Of a stretch of 64,000 nt of DNA, positions 1 through 11,479 are shown in pieces. A program made the position numbers and the translations under genes. Source of the stretch: Aplectana chamaeleonis (Eukaryota; Nematoda; Chromadorea; Rhabditida; Cosmocercidae); the NCBI GenBank assembly GCA_029168955.1, contig JAPDOI010000022.1, positions 1,178,001 through 1,242,000 on the forward strand, read 5' to 3'. Numbering within the stretch: the first letter of the stretch is position 1; the number at the start of each line of letters is the position of its first letter. The notes below the pieces were generated by a model that did not search any database, was not told where the DNA came from, and saw only the letters and a program-made list of their open reading frames with translations.

Positions 1-1079
1 CCTTCTAAGTAGAAATCGCTGGAACAGTGTTGGCGAAATACTATTCCCCACTTGTTAGTGACCTCTGATGTTTTTTTTTATATCAGCGACCTACCTGAAT
101 GCCTTCCACATGGTGCACAATGCTGTAATCATGCTGATGACTCCAAGAACCCGGAACTACTCCAGCAGGCTTTGGATGCAATACGCCGTCTAGTAAATAG
201 TTACTTGACATCTCCTACCACAAAACCGTCGTCATGTGCATCGGTAAAAATCACCCACGTGGATTACCATCTAGGTGCAAACGGGTTGCGTATCACTACT
301 TCAAAACGTTAACTTGGTGTTCAATACTCGAATACCATTTCTTTTGAAGAGTACGTTGAAAAAGTAGTTGCAATGGCATATAGGAAATCAAACTATATTT
401 TTTCGTGCCTTTCAAACGCATCGCATGACAACACTATTCAAAATCTTTGCCACCTATGTCAGGCCATTACTTGAATACTGTACTCCACTGTGGTGTCCAT
501 CCAGACTAGCTGATATGAAGAGAATCGAGAACGTTCAAAGGAGATTCACGAAACGTATTTCCGATAGAAACGGCCTGTCCAGAATAAGGTAAAGAGTCAC
601 CTGTCTTGGCAATTTTGTACAACGCTACTACTTAGACGGATGATGTACGACCAGAATATCATCTTTATGATAGTGACAGATCGTGTGGATGTAAATAAGG
701 ATGAACTTCTCACTCTCTCGAGGTTCATCAATAGAACTAACGGACACTCAATACACTAATTACACTAAGTACATATAAGTACACTAATTAAGTACACTAA
801 TTCTTCGGACTCATGCATTTCTGGAACAGTTTTTGGTCCGAGCTGCAGAAGCATGGAATGAGCTACCATTGGAGCTTAGGCTGGTGATGACACTAGCAAC
901 ATTCAACCGTGTACTTGGAGCTTACATATTTAAAGCGAAAACATTATTTTGGATTATTGTCTCCTCCTTTTTGGCCATTAGAATCTGGAGAATTGCAGAA
1001 ATTTTTCAAATTTCATCTAATGCTTCTCACTATCCATCAACTAGCCAATTGCTCAACAAGGCGACAAATTTATTTCTCA
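1..1079 (+). mobile_element. CR1/Jockey-like LINE, 3' part of reverse transcriptase, pseudogene
   Basis: Three out-of-register pieces read as the end of a non-LTR reverse transcriptase. About 52-312 encodes ISDLPECLPHG followed by HADDSK, in the place of the catalytic YADD box with Tyr replaced by His. About 313-592 carries YVRPLLEYCTPLWCP and IENVQRRFTKRI, typical of the thumb region of CR1-like LINEs. About 833-950 carries EAWNELPLELR and TFNRVLGAY, the usual C-terminal end. A TAA at 310-312, a frame change near 400-420 and degraded sequence at 593-832 show it is dead. The 5' part lies off the left edge or is truncated. The family level is confident from the motifs; the exact clade is inferred. 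Confidence 0.8.
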
Positions 1080-1102
1080 CTAGTGACCCTTCGGGTCACT
1101 AG
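1080..1102 (+). repeat. Perfect hairpin in the LINE 3' tail
   Basis: CTAGTGACCC, a TTC loop and GGGTCACTAG form a perfect 10-bp stem. It lies about 130 bp after the end of the LINE coding homology, so it probably belongs to the element's 3' untranslated tail. Two other LINE-like tails in the window (25.69 and 38.70 kb) have a similarly sized stem. Confidence 0.6.
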
Positions 1103-2106
1103 CCGGTGGCAGTCACGTGATTTGAAGGCGCATGCCCCCTAGCAGAGTATAGTTCCGAAGTTGCGCATTTTAAAAACAAGCAGACAGACGAACATGACGC
1201 CGAAACCATTTGAACTCTTCAAAATTTCGAATTCTTCAATCAAGCTGCTATCATAGGTGGTGGCACGCAATGATGACACGTAACATATAACATTTGCACA
1301 CCCGTACCTTTCCACCGCTGCCCTCTGGCGCCGGTCACATCTCGCTTACACCCAAAATGACTACCATTTCATAACTCTTAGCAGAGAGCGGGCTTTGTGA
1401 AACGAAGGCCAAAGTTTACAAGGTGCTCCGATTGTACGAGTGTTTTTTTCGTTGTTCTGTTTGCCTGCGTGCCCAGGAGCTCGTAATTAACCTCCCTTAT
1501 ACGCGTTCCGTATGTTTCTTTATTGAAAAAATAAAGCTATTTAATTTTGAATCATCCATATGGTACTCGTTTGGCTCCACCACACATGGAGGGCGGCGCT
1601 GGGCTTCCTCCATGTAGTATTCGTTTAGCTTCGCCAACTACGGGCCTGCTTCGCCGGCTGGGTTGAGCAGCCCGACGACCAATCGGTGTGGTTGGAAAAT
1701 TGCGTATTCGAGTGGTTCCCTTCCCGAAGAACAGTGACTGTTGGTGAAATGGGTTGCTATCGCATCGGCCACAGCACAATTCCAGCACTAACCCTGGGTT
1801 TTCCGTGCTATCCTAGCGCGGGGGGGGAAGCACTATGGCGCGGTGCGCTTGGCCTAGCCCATTTTACCGTGCCGCACTGAATTTGAGCACCTTCCTGGGG
1901 TCCCTTCCCTACCAAAATCAGGAGTCGTTGCGGCACGGAAAAATGGGAGCGGCCACGTGCTATGAAATATGTAGTGCCCCCCCCCCCACTAAGATAGCCC
2001 GGTTTCCCTCTCCCTTCCCAAATCGGGAGAGTCGCTGCGGCGCGAAAAAATGGTCGCGGCCAAGCGTGATGACCGAATGCCTCCTACCCTCACTTCGAGA
2101 GAACCA
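1103..2106. other. No gene seen; GC-rich repeats
   Basis: There is no convincing coding signal. Two GC-rich blocks at about 1893-1960 and 2000-2065 are diverged copies of each other (TTCCC..CCCAAATCGGGAG, then GCTGCGGCGCG, then AAAAATGG). A CATGGAGGG / CCTCCATG inverted pair lies near 1587-1613. Open frames on both strands overlap and look accidental. Confidence 0.5.
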
Positions 2107-2507
2107 GGGGCGGCATGCATGAGCGCTGCGAAGAAGGTTAGGGAGCCGCTCCGCATCCTATGCGCGCAGCGTCGAGCCACGGAACGGCCCCGAGTTGGAT
2201 AGCGCATATTAGTGTACCGCGGGCGTAAATGCGCTTTCCACTACAAACTCTACGCGCGCGTTTTCTGTCATCCCAGTCGCGTTTGCTTCCAATTATTGAT
2301 GCGCACGGGATGACAAAAAAGTGGCAGAAAGCGACTGTAATGAAAAAAATGCTGCTTGGCGTAGAGTTTGTGGTAGTAGGTGCATGTACGTCCGAGACAC
2401 ACCAATACGCGCCATGCCCTTCGGGGCACTCCCGTGACTCGATGCTGCGCGCATGGGAAGCGGAGCGGCTCCCTGACCTTCTTCGCAGCGTTCATGCATG
2501 CCGCCCC
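2107..2507. mobile_element. Foldback element, arms about 150 bp
   Basis: The left arm begins GGGGCGGCATGCATGAGCGC and the right arm ends with its complement, TTCATGCATGCCGCCCC. The arms stay alignable inward through GCGAAGAAGGT, GGGAGCCGCTCCGC and the inner CACAAACTCTACGC. A further TGTCATCCC / GGGATGACA pair lies inside the loop. It is a non-autonomous, hairpin-forming element with no coding capacity. Target-site duplications were not resolved. Confidence 0.75.
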
Positions 2508-3692
2508 ACGTCATGGCCAAATGGCCCCCTCGCTGCGATGGAACCTAAAAGCACAAAAACAATAATTAAATAAACACCACAAAAAACAACAACAAAAAAA
2601 CAAAAAAATTTCATAGAAAAAACGAAAATAGTCAAACAAAACCCGTGATGAATGATCAGCTGGCAAACAGCCAGCCTGCAGGCTTTTCACGCGAGACCCG
2701 AATTCATTCTCGGAAACCGAGTATTTTATGTGTATAGGATGAGATGTTCCGTTGCGAAGTTTCCTATCAATCAATACAAAAATTGTCTATTTGTGAATCT
2801 TACCGAAGTACTTAGGTTTTTCTTGAGTCAATCCAATTGAATATTTATTGTCTCTCCGTTTGCTTCTTATTTTGTGGTTGACGATTGAATCATTATTATT
2901 ATTACGTACCGTTTCATTCCTCCTTTTCGGAAGCCAGCTGGAGTTAAAGGCATCGTACGCGCTGAAATCCACTTCCCATTTTTTATGCTCAATCCCTTCC
3001 TCGAGCCCCTGTGAGAACGTACAACGAGCTAAACGTACCATTGTGAACATAGAGGAAGTGGAAAATAAGGAATTCCGTCAAAAGGGGCCGGCCCTTCCAT
3101 CAGTCATTTGGCACTTTCGCAATATTTGAGCAGAACGTCGCGTCGCTACGTACAGGGCATGCCTCTGCACGCTGACGCACCGTCGGACGAAAGTGGCATT
3201 ATCGACTGGAAATTTCTCGTCACACAACGAGCGAGGACGATGTGCAGGGCCCAGGTGAGTATTTTCGTTAGTCAGTGCAAGTCAGCGCAGTCAGTGCATT
3301 GTAGTCGTCGGCGAATTGTTTTCAACGCTGCGCCAATGGACATATTGTAGAACTGCTCCTTGCGCCATCCGCGTAGCTATCCCGAGTAGATGCCGGCGCG
3401 AATTTCAAACGATTTGCAGAAGGTTTTTAAAACGGTTCTTTCTTGAAAAGCTAACGTTTTCGAGGGGGCTTTGTGCTAACTTTAGTTACTATAGGGGTGT
3501 GACAACTCAAAAACGAGACATGGTTTTGAGCGCGTAATATGCCTTTAACTGACATTTCTCAAAGTGGATGAAAATTAATCGGTATGTAGACATGTTGCAC
3601 TCAGGTGAAATCTGTTTATTCCATAGATTACAAGCAGATGAAGCTATAACTCTAAATTATCACAAGAAAAACAGGGCAGCAGAATTAGTATG
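2508..3692. other. No gene seen
   Basis: An A-rich run lies at about 2575-2640. The remainder is mixed sequence with short overlapping open frames on both strands and no recognisable protein motif. Confidence 0.4.
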
Positions 3693-3930
3693 TACAGTTC
3701 ACCTCCGCACTGCCCTTCAGTCCGCAAAGTGCACGCTGATTGCGAAATCGTGCTGCGGCGCGGTTGCGAGTATCCTCAGACAGGGATGTGGGATCACCCG
3801 GGCACCAAAGGCAAAAACCGCCCGGGTGATCCCACATACCTGTATGAGGATATTCGCAACCGCGCCGCATCACGCTTTCGCTTACAGCACGCACTTTGCG
3901 GACTGAACGGCAGCGCGGAAGTGAACTGTA
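3693..3930. mobile_element. Foldback element, arms about 110 bp
   Basis: TACAGTTCAC at the left end is matched by GTGAACTGTA at the right end. The innermost parts, TGTGGGATCACCCGGGC and GCCCGGGTGATCCCACA, are perfect complements around a 16-bp loop (3804-3819). Middle portions such as GCGGCGCGGTTGCGA / TCGCAACCGCGCCGC also match. The open frames here are products of the palindrome. Confidence 0.8.
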
Positions 3931-4458
3931 TACACTATTTTCTTTGAACGTCTCATTTTGCTAATGCGAGTCTCCTTCTCTCCTCTCATCTTGCCCTCAA
4001 TGAGGAATGTGATATGGCTGGTGCGTATGTTGTTCATGGAACTATTCTAACACAAGTGTAATTTTTCGTCAACTCAATTCATGAAAATCGAAACCTTTTC
4101 TAGGAAAAACATCATGTATTGCATGTTAGTGAGTCCGAACCGAAGTGTCCATCGCATCTGTGCATTTCCGAACTTGTCTGTGGGCTCGTCATCTAATGAC
4201 CTCTAAAAAGCAATCTTCCAGTTTGCATCCGATATGTATCACTCCGTAACTCTAGTGAGCTACCAGTTCCCTTTGGGTTTATTTTTTCACTTATGTTCAA
4301 CGTTCTCAGTTTGGAAAACCTTATTCGTCTGCAACCTACACAGCTATTACCAGAAAGCGGTGAATCGTCTACGGAAAGAATAGTCTTTTTTATTCAGGTT
4401 AGTAGATCTCAATTAAATCAATCGAAAAACTGTACAGTGTTTTTGTAGAGCTTTAAGG
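3931..4458. other. No gene seen; upstream of candidate first exon
   Basis: AT-rich sequence without an open frame. It ends with two possible nematode acceptor sites, TTTTTATTCAG near 4388-4398 and TTTTTGTAG at 4441-4449. The latter is 10 bp before the ATG of the next feature. Confidence 0.4.
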
Positions 4459-4599
4459 ATGAATGGAACAGTTCCGAAGGCCGCAAATGAATCAGGAGAT
4501 GGCTACTATACGATAGGAGACGGTGGACAAATCGAAGACGAAGAGTTTCCTCTGACCCCACCAGAGACCCTGTGGCAAATGGCTGCTGTTGACTGCTTG
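4459..4599 (+). CDS. Candidate first coding exon, paralogue of the exon at 55.04 kb; function unknown
   Basis: Forty-seven codons from ATG to a GTATGT donor at 4600-4605. The peptide starts MNGTVPKAANES, has an acidic middle (IEDEEF) and ends ETLWQMAAVDCL. A TTTTTGTAG acceptor ends 10 bp before the ATG, which could be a cis or trans-splice site. The exon at 55041-55160 has the same layout: acceptor, 10 bp, ATGAAT, acidic stretch, TLWQMAAVDC and a GTATGT donor. I do not recognise the family, and no second exon was identified; the sequence after 4784 is a MITE. It could be a live gene with distant exons or a duplicated fragment. Confidence 0.45.
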
Positions 4600-4669
4600 G
4601 TATGTGCTGTGGGAGATTCTCTCTGAGAAACTTTAGAGAGTGTGTCAGGCAATCTCAAGCAAATTAGTA

Positions 4670-4745
4670 TGCCACCATCTCGAAGCCTCGTTACAAGCAC
4701 GCTCATGCCGATCATTTTTTCCGCAGGGCTACCGTAACCCTCCTT
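4670..4745. repeat. Dispersed repeat fragment, inverted copy at 8509-8560
   Basis: The stretch CGCTCATGCCGATCATTTTT, continuing to CCGCAGGGCTACCGTAACC, reappears in reverse complement at 8509-8560 with few changes. The CCGCAG and TTTTTCCAG acceptor-like strings here are therefore probably repeat sequence and not exon borders. Confidence 0.55.
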
Positions 4746-4783
4746 TAAAATTTTTCCAGTGTCAGCATGGTTATGAGCACATC

Positions 4784-5241
4784 CTAAAGGCAGTGTTCAC
4801 GATGATTTTCATTTCCGATTTCACATAAAACAAAGCGTTAGCCTCCAAGTGTTACCAGAATTACGAAGAAACGGCGAGAAACGCATTAAAACGCCGTATT
4901 TCAGTGGCACTATTCTCTGGCCTGGACTAGTTGTCCGATTGGATGAACATGTTCCCGGTGGTTGTGACTGGTGAAAAATGGGGCCAGCCGAAAATGGAAA
5001 AATATTTTATACAAAACACTTTTAGTTAGGGTCCGAAGAAAGGGACGGAACAACAGATTGCAGAAAATGGCAAAGGACGGGTCCACAACATTTTTCGTCG
5101 TCACAACGAACAGTTCCTGTGAGAGTAAAGTGGCGGGGTGAGAGTAAAGGATTTGGTGCCCTTCTGGTCCGTTTTTCTCAGTTTCTCCGTTGTTTTGGTT
5201 GTAATCTCAAAATTGAAGTTTATCGTGAACACTGCCTTTAA
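4784..5241. mobile_element. TTAA-family MITE, copy 1 (458 bp)
   Basis: It begins AGGCAGTGTTCACGATGATT and ends ATCGTGAACACTGCCT, forming inverted ends. It is flanked by CTAA on the left and TTAA on the right, an imperfect TTAA target duplication. The internal sequence lacks a transposase. The same ends occur at 14967, 46622, 59189 and 62264. A TTAA target is the habit of piggyBac-like and related elements; the superfamily is inferred. Confidence 0.75.
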
Positions 5242-5462
5242 TAGCCAACAAACATGTTTGCACAATTTCGACCTCCTCAGCCTCTCCCCAGTGGCTTCTC
5301 GAGAAGAGCGGTGTGTGAATGAATGCATACCGCTCCTCCGCTCTGTTATACCCCGCATGTTATGAGCGAGTGTTTACATTCCTCAGATACTCGCGGCTTA
5401 GTAAGGCAGCACGAGGGGATTACTAACGCATTTACTCGTCGAGGTGCAAGCCCCTTTCGTTC
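5242..5462. other. No gene seen
   Basis: Short spacer between the MITE and the minisatellite; no motif recognised. Confidence 0.3.
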
Positions 5463-5692
5463 CCCCAACTGCTGCCCAGGGCAGCACGTAGTGTCCTCTT
5501 GCTCCGCCTCACTGCCCCAACTGCTGCTCGTATGGTTGCCCCACCTGCTGCTACAGTCGCCCCAACTGCTCCATTCTGTCGCCCCAACTGCTGCTCTTCA
5601 TTGTGGCCCCAACCGCTGCTCTCATTGTGGCCCCAACTGCTGCTCTTCTCTCCCCAACTGCTGCTCTTTATTCTCGCCCCAACTGCTGCTCC
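5463..5692 (+). repeat. Minisatellite of CCCCAACTGCTGCTC units
   Basis: At least eight copies of a core CCCCAACTGCTGCTC, separated by 4-12 variable bases such as TTCATTGTGG and GTATGGTTG. Spacing is irregular, so it is a degenerate tandem array. Frames across it encode Pro/Asn/Cys/Ser-rich strings (152 and 114 codons) that reflect the repeat and not a protein. Confidence 0.85.
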
Positions 5693-7780
5693 TCATTTTG
5701 ATCTTTCTTTTTCTTATAATCTTCTCTCGGGAGGGATGTCTCGAGTGCAGCAGCAGCGCTGCAGTGACTTATCAAAAATAAAGACCCCGGTGAGGCTCAT
5801 TGATATCCTTAATGGGTTTTCCATCATTGATGCTATCAATTGATCTTCGCCACCGATCGAGGAAACGATGCTCGCATTGCCGACTGTCTCATGCCCACCA
5901 AAGACTGCCTTGTATCTGGCACGAGTTTGCGAGGGCCGTTCAACACAGGCCTCGATAGGTAGTGAATGCGAGTGTCCCAAAAACTTTCCTCAACAGAGAA
6001 TTTCTCTATTCCTTAAACAAAAATCTATTTTCACTCGGTTTTGTGACTGTAGAGATAAGAATTGAGCGCGATAATCTATTTTTCTCGATTTTAAAGACGA
6101 ATTATGGCTTTATTTGGTAAAAATTATATCTACATATTCCAAGGATGAAGATTCCCTGAAATTGTTCTTCAATCGCCGAAATTTGCACTGTTTAGATGAA
6201 TGTCCAGGGTTAAACGGAAGTGAAATATCAGAGTTTTCATCATTTATTGATCTCCCTGCAAATGGTGATTTCTTCTCTTCCAAAAAAAGACAATTTTTGA
6301 ATTTCTTGAACATTTTTTCTTATTTATAAATTATTGTCGTGAACATTTTTTGGAAGTGTTCAAATTATTAGTTTCGTTGGAAAGTTGTTTTTGAGAACTG
6401 TCGGCTTTGAATTCTGTGAGCATTGTGCTTTTCGTGAGAAAATGTATTCTCCATTTTGCTCAATTTTGGCAATCCATCGCCGCTCAGCACTTAAAAATAC
6501 AATTCTTCAAACCAAAACAATTGGTTTTTCTGTGGAAAATGCGAGTAAAGTTTGAGTTCAAGGAAACGCATTTTAGAGTGAGGTGATTTTTTGAAATTTT
6601 CGACTTACACCTTCCTGATTAAAAAAGGCAAATGGTTGCAAATATGGAAAAACACGCTAAATAAATTATTTTAGAAGAGCCGTCCGCCTCTTGAATTCTC
6701 GGTCGGTTTCACACATTCACCATCGGATGAGAATGACGAATTATTCCTTTTTCCAGAACAATTCATTAGTTTTTAGCCGAGCTGAACTGTTCAAATTGCT
6801 CTCAACTAACTACTTTTCTCGAGGCTGTCATTTTTACATGACATTTTCTTCAGAGTAAAACGACGTTTGATTTGATAATCAATAAAATACCAAAAGTTTC
6901 TTTTGAAGACTCCATGCAACGAAAATGCGAATCCTGCACAAAAGTACCACGTTTGAGAGGTGAGCTCTCCGCGCGATTCATTGGCCGCCACCGCGCGTTT
7001 AACTTGAGATTGAGTCATAGAAAGGCGACCAGTCGGAGATGAAATTAAAGTTTCGAAAAATGGCTTCGAGCAGTTGACAGTTAGTAGCGTCAGGCCGCGG
7101 TGATTTGGCGATGGGATGGCAGCGTGTCTCGGTCGACGGCGAGCGGGCGGCGCCTGGTCTTTGACTCGAAGACAAACTGAAGACCAACTGGCATTAAATT
7201 GACAAACTTTCGCTTCAGAATCATGAGTAGGATCGTCTGACTTCAACTCCTCTATTGTTTTTTTGCGAGCAATAGATAGTAGTACAGTCCATGATGACAG
7301 GACTGTCGAAAAAGCGACACCCGGGAAGGTGTGCAAAATCATTCAGATGCACACACTGAACCAGAAATTCGAGAACATCAGCAATGTCGGAGAAAATGGC
7401 TACGAACGAGCACAAAAAGACCTGTGCGGCACTAAACCTGAGTGTTCCGCTCACGCCCACTCCTTTCAACTGGTACCGATCCGTAAACTACTGAAAACTC
7501 CGGCCTTAGGGGTAACAACATACCCCCAAGAGATGCAATCCACTCCGCTCAACAAAACTTACCCCATTTGATAATCGGTTGCCTTCTTATAGCCGAATTT
7601 TCAGTCAGAAATTTTTATCGGTAGCCGTTGAGGAAGTGGGCGTGGCGTGAGCGGGCATTCAAGTTTAGGGTCGTATAGGGCTATTTAGTGATAGTTTTTA
7701 GCCGTTTTTCAGCATTATTAATGCAGTGAGCCCTGGTTCTTCCGGTTTACGCTAGAAATCCGAACTGTTTTGATCGTGGG
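5693..7780. other. No supported gene; one 178-codon minus-strand frame
   Basis: AT-rich sequence. The frame at 6806-7342 on the minus strand is long (178 codons) but has no recognisable domain, no flanking splice signals that I can support and shadow frames on both strands, so I do not call it a gene. Near 7640-7780 the sequence resembles the interior of the TTAA MITE family. Confidence 0.4.
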
Positions 7781-7792
7781 CACTGCCTTCAA
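7781..7792. repeat. Degenerate TTAA-family end
   Basis: GATCGTGGGCACTGCCTTCAA matches the right end of the TTAA MITE family, with TCAA in place of TTAA. The partner end was not located. Confidence 0.45.
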
Positions 7793-7927
7793 GGTATTCC
7801 GTGTGATATTTCTGGAGATCGATTGGTTGTGTTAACTCTATACAACTTCCCAGGGAGTGGGCATGTTCATTTTCTTTCAAAGGAAAGAACTCTCTAAGTT
7901 GATTATGAGTAAGGTCGTAATTACTTA

Positions 7928-8080
7928 AGGGACCACTTTGAGCAGTGTTACCACACTGTGCTGGCTACGACACAGAGCAGTAGCTGAGGCGACGAATGGA
8001 GAACGAGGGCAGCACGTGCTCCTCGAGCAGCAGCTCGTCCCCTTGTGCTGCTCTCGCTATTCCAGTAAACATGAGAGCTA
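7928..8080 (+). repeat. Dispersed repeat, direct copy at 8272-8450
   Basis: ACCACTTTGAGCAGTGTTAC, then a GAGCAG block, GCTGAGGCGAC, GAGGGCAGCACGTGCT and GTGCTGCTCTCGCTAT recur in the same order at 8272-8450. The blocks are rich in GCAGCACGTGCTGC-type palindromes. Confidence 0.75.
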
Positions 8081-8271
8081 GTTGTGCTCCTTGACAGCGT
8101 ACGATCGTCTGAGATGATAATCAATCGATTGCTTCAATTCCATACACCTTGCTTGGGAGGAAAAAAGAGAAATGGTGAATGGACATATAGCTAATTAGAT
8201 GTCTATATGTGCATGCCCAAAACGAAAAAGCTCCCCATGCTGATTGTAAATATGCTCGTAGCTGTCCAAAC

Positions 8272-8450
8272 GGACCACTTTGAGCAATGTTACCCCACTA
8301 CGATTGCCACAAAAAAGAGCAGCAGCTGAGGCGACAAATGGAGGACGAGGGCAGCACGTGCTGCTAAGAGCAGCACAAAGGCAGCACGTGCTGCTCGAGC
8401 AGCAGCTCTTCCCCTCGTGCTGCCCTCGCTATCCTCGTCGAGGTGAAAGC
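8272..8450 (+). repeat. Dispersed repeat, second copy with GCAGCACGTGCTGCT palindromes
   Basis: Direct copy of 7928-8080 with an extra GCAGCACGTGCTGCT unit. The preceding 8200-8270 (ATGCTGATT..AATATG) resembles the repeat family at 42.02-42.2 kb, so this is part of a larger interspersed element. Confidence 0.7.
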
Positions 8451-9000
8451 CTATTGTGCTCCATTGCGACCCCGCGATCCTCTGAGTCGTTATCATGTTT
8501 TGTTCAAGAATGGTTACGGTAGCCCTGCGGAAAAAGTGCTCGGCATGGGCGTGCTTTTAGCCTCGTTGCCATGCAGCGCTCTTGTGATGCAACTCGAGAT
8601 TTTGAATACCACTTGATAAGTTAATTTGCATTGTCATAATAACATTTCTAGACATGAAGGTGTGAAAATCTCCAGAAATATATTCAGATCCAACTTTTTT
8701 GAGATTGCGAAACCGACAGTTTCTCATATAAACCATCGTTAACAAGGGACCACTTTGAACGAAAAATGGAGGTAGAATGGAGGTAGATCAAAAACGGCCA
8801 AAAAAGAAAGCAACCAGAACGCTGGCTTGGGAGGATGTAGCACACATGTGACCTATACAGTGGTCTTGTAATCATCTGAAAAGGTTCTCCTAAAAGTTTG
8901 AAGATGAAATTTCTTGAGTTATAACTTGTTTATTGATCCCCTGATTATTGCTCGTTGCATGCAATCCACCGATCATTGCAATGAGATAGCCGGAGTGAGC
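8451..9000. other. No gene seen
   Basis: It contains the inverted copy (8509-8560) of the 4.7-kb repeat and mixed sequence; no coding signal. Confidence 0.4.
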
Positions 9001-9070
9001 TAGCAGGACACCGTGGCTCAGCCGGTTAGGCGTTGAATTATGAAGCAATTGAATTATGGTGCGAATACTA
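9001..9070 (+). repeat. Possible tRNA-derived (SINE-like) fragment
   Basis: TGGCTCAGCCGG fits a tRNA/pol III A box and is followed about 30 bp later by GGTGCGAATAC, a poor match to a B box. It does not fold into a full tRNA that I can support. A SINE-like remnant is the best reading, with low confidence. Confidence 0.25.
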
Positions 9071-9829
9071 TGGGACTATTGCTGCATTATCCTGACAGTA
9101 ATGACATTTCTATGTGTTCACCTTATTTATTTTGAGTTTTAACACTGTCTCTTAATTTTATACCTCTTTTCTTATATCGCAGAGGTAACGTGATATAAAC
9201 GTTTTATATCCATGTCAGAAGCTATGGAAATTTCAAGTTTTCAACATTTGCTAGAATATCAAGAATACTCTTACCCTTCTCCTCACATAAGCCACAGAAA
9301 AACCTTCCTTAATTCGGAGAAACACTTTAGGGGACTTGTTTTGATATATGACGCTGGGAAAAAAGTTCGGACAAAATGTAACCTCGTGGACTTGTTCCTT
9401 GATCAATGACCAATCTTTTTTCCAACAGAAATAATTATTATAAACAAAAGTGGGTTTACCTAAACTACGAAATCCAATGAAGCAAATTTATTTATTAGCG
9501 CATGGCTCCAAGACTATAGGCAAGTGTTTCATTATCAATTCCAAAATATTTATTGAATAGAACCGAACCACTCTTCAAGAAAAGCATCTTACAAGGGAAC
9601 TACTTTCAGTCAGACTGGCCATTCTGGATTAAATGTACTTTTCTGGAACCATTTTGGACGTAGAATCCGAGTATGCTCTTCGCAGTTTCCCTGAAGAGAA
9701 AAGAAACCACTCTGGGAAAAAGTTACAGGCGTTTTTCAAAGAATCGCGGCAAGGCAAGGGTACCCATCAGGGAATTTTCAGGGTGGTTTGAAAAAAATTT
9801 CAAGTTCGGTTCAAAACTTGTATGTAGGG
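9071..9829. other. No gene seen
   Basis: AT-rich sequence; the 65-codon frame at 9212-9409 has no recognisable features. Confidence 0.4.
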
Positions 9830-10320
9830 GTAATCTAGGGTGCTGAACACGAATCTAGAGATCGTTTTCCGAAATTCTGAGGTTTACTGTAGATTACGGT
9901 AAATGCCGTGCCATAGAGGGCCTAAAACTACCTTAATAAATTCCAAATTGACAAATGAATATCAAATTTGTATTCAGCACCCGAAATAACCCCCGCTCAG
10001 AAATTTTGAGTCAAATCTGAGACTTTGACCCAACTACCGTATACCCAATCTACCGTAATCTGTCGAAAATCGATAAACTGACCTCAGATTCGTCACGAGC
10101 ACTTTAAATAACCTCCGAGAGCAAAGTTTGAGCCTTAATTTTTTTCGATCTTCGGAGCCCCATGGGGTATGTAAGCTCAATGCCATTTTTGGGAGTTCAG
10201 GGGTCGAATTTTTTTTTCGCCTAAACTCCGCCAAATGGGTAATTTGGGGCGCTGAATACGAATCTGAGGTCCGTTTCCCTTTTTTGGCGGATTTCGACAG
10301 GTTAGGGTGCGCTGAATAAT
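9830..10320. repeat. Interspersed repeat in three nearby copies
   Basis: The motif GCTGAA(C/T)ACGAATCT(A/G)AG, followed by CCGTTTTC and an AGATTACGGTA / ACAGGTTAGGG segment, occurs at about 9838 (+), 10025-10100 (-) and 10245-10310 (+). Related copies lie near 20.88-21.13 kb and 52.9-53.13 kb. No coding capacity. Confidence 0.65.
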
Positions 10321-11479
10321 ATTTTACCTACCGTAACCCATTGTTTTGGTCGTTTTTGGCCTACCCGTGAGGACTGAGTGAAATTTTGAAATCTTAAATT
10401 GTTCCTCTTTACGCCCTCTATAGCTCTCAAAAGACCGTTTTTCAAAACTCCACTTTGTGTTCGCAGTCATCCCTTGTAAGAGCGGGGACCGGCTCCTCCC
10501 ATGACGCCATGGCCCGAACAGCGGCTGAGGGGCGAACTGGCACCGCGGACCCTGCCCGGTCGGAAAAGCAGCCTCGGCCGCTGTCCAGTCGCTCTCAGAT
10601 GGCAGCACTGCCATAGAGGATTGGTTGTTTTTCGAGTGATAAGGTGCGGGCCATGTATCACTCAAAAAACAACCAATCCTGCGGACATAAGAGGCGGCTC
10701 GTCTAGTGCAGATGGACAGCTGGCCTTTCGAAGCCACTCTTGAGAGGTGACTTCGGATCATTCTCAGGAGGACAATTTTCGGCGGCCGAGGGGATCCCCC
10801 ATGGCCCGGATCATGACAGGATGGTATCCTTGTTGCGGTCTGTGGCAAGATTAACCTCACTGCTTACGGGTTGTGACAAGTACAATATCCCCCTGAGAGG
10901 CTTCACTCTCGAGAAGAGGCGGAAATGAAGAGAAATTAGCGGTTGTGAAAATTTCGAAAATCGCCTGGACAGCGATCGGAGTGCCAAATGCGACCGAATA
11001 TCGCTCCGAGCGGGACTGCGGTCGCTCGAGTTGATGGCTAATTTTCGCTCAGAGCGGAGAGACAGCGTCGCTCGAGTCGCTGTCCGGTCCCGCTCCGAGC
11101 GTTGGCTTGTCTGAGTCAGTAATCCAACTCGGTGAAGACATTGTTAAGATTGCTTCGGTACTCTAGGAGTAACAAGGCGAGAAGACCTCTTTAGTATTTC
11201 AATGCTTTGTCCGTCCTTCATCTAGTCCTGGTCGAGCTACCTAACAAAAATTTTGGAAAATCTTAAATGTGGTCGAACCTTGTTTCTAAGGGCCCGCGCA
11301 CTAATCAACGCAGTGGGATGGAAAAGTAGATTTTTCCTCGAAAATGAACTTCAAACGCCTTCGTAAGGTGTGAATTGCCTGCGCACTAGAACAACAAGCA
11401 TGTATTTAGTAAGGTCCGATCACAAAAAGATAGGTTTTCGTTTGGTGGAATTATTTCAGAAAATCAAAAGCATAGTGCC
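10321..11479. other. No supported gene; contains a hairpin
   Basis: A strong hairpin lies at 10617-10680: AGGATTGGTTGTTTTT and its complement around GAGTGATA / TATCACTC, with a 14-bp loop. A GC-rich block at 10990-11105 contains CGCTCCGAGCGGGAC and GTCCCGCTCCGAGCG. The 178-codon minus-strand frame at 10324-10860 crosses the hairpin and has no recognisable domain. Confidence 0.45.

Noticed and set aside
4730..4760. Acceptor-like CCGCAG and TTTTTCCAG as second exon of the 4.46-kb candidate
   Set aside because: The segment recurs inverted at 8.51 kb, so it is repeat sequence; a MITE starts at 4784.
5323..5843. 152- and 114-codon frames over the CTGCTG array
   Set aside because: Translated minisatellite.
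6806..7342. 178-codon minus-strand frame
   Set aside because: No recognisable motif, and overlapping frames on both strands suggest chance.
9012..9060. tRNA gene suggested by TGGCTCAGCCGG
   Set aside because: No complete cloverleaf, weak B box; kept only as a SINE-like remnant.
10324..10860. 178-codon minus-strand frame
   Set aside because: Crosses the hairpin at 10617-10680 and has no domain.
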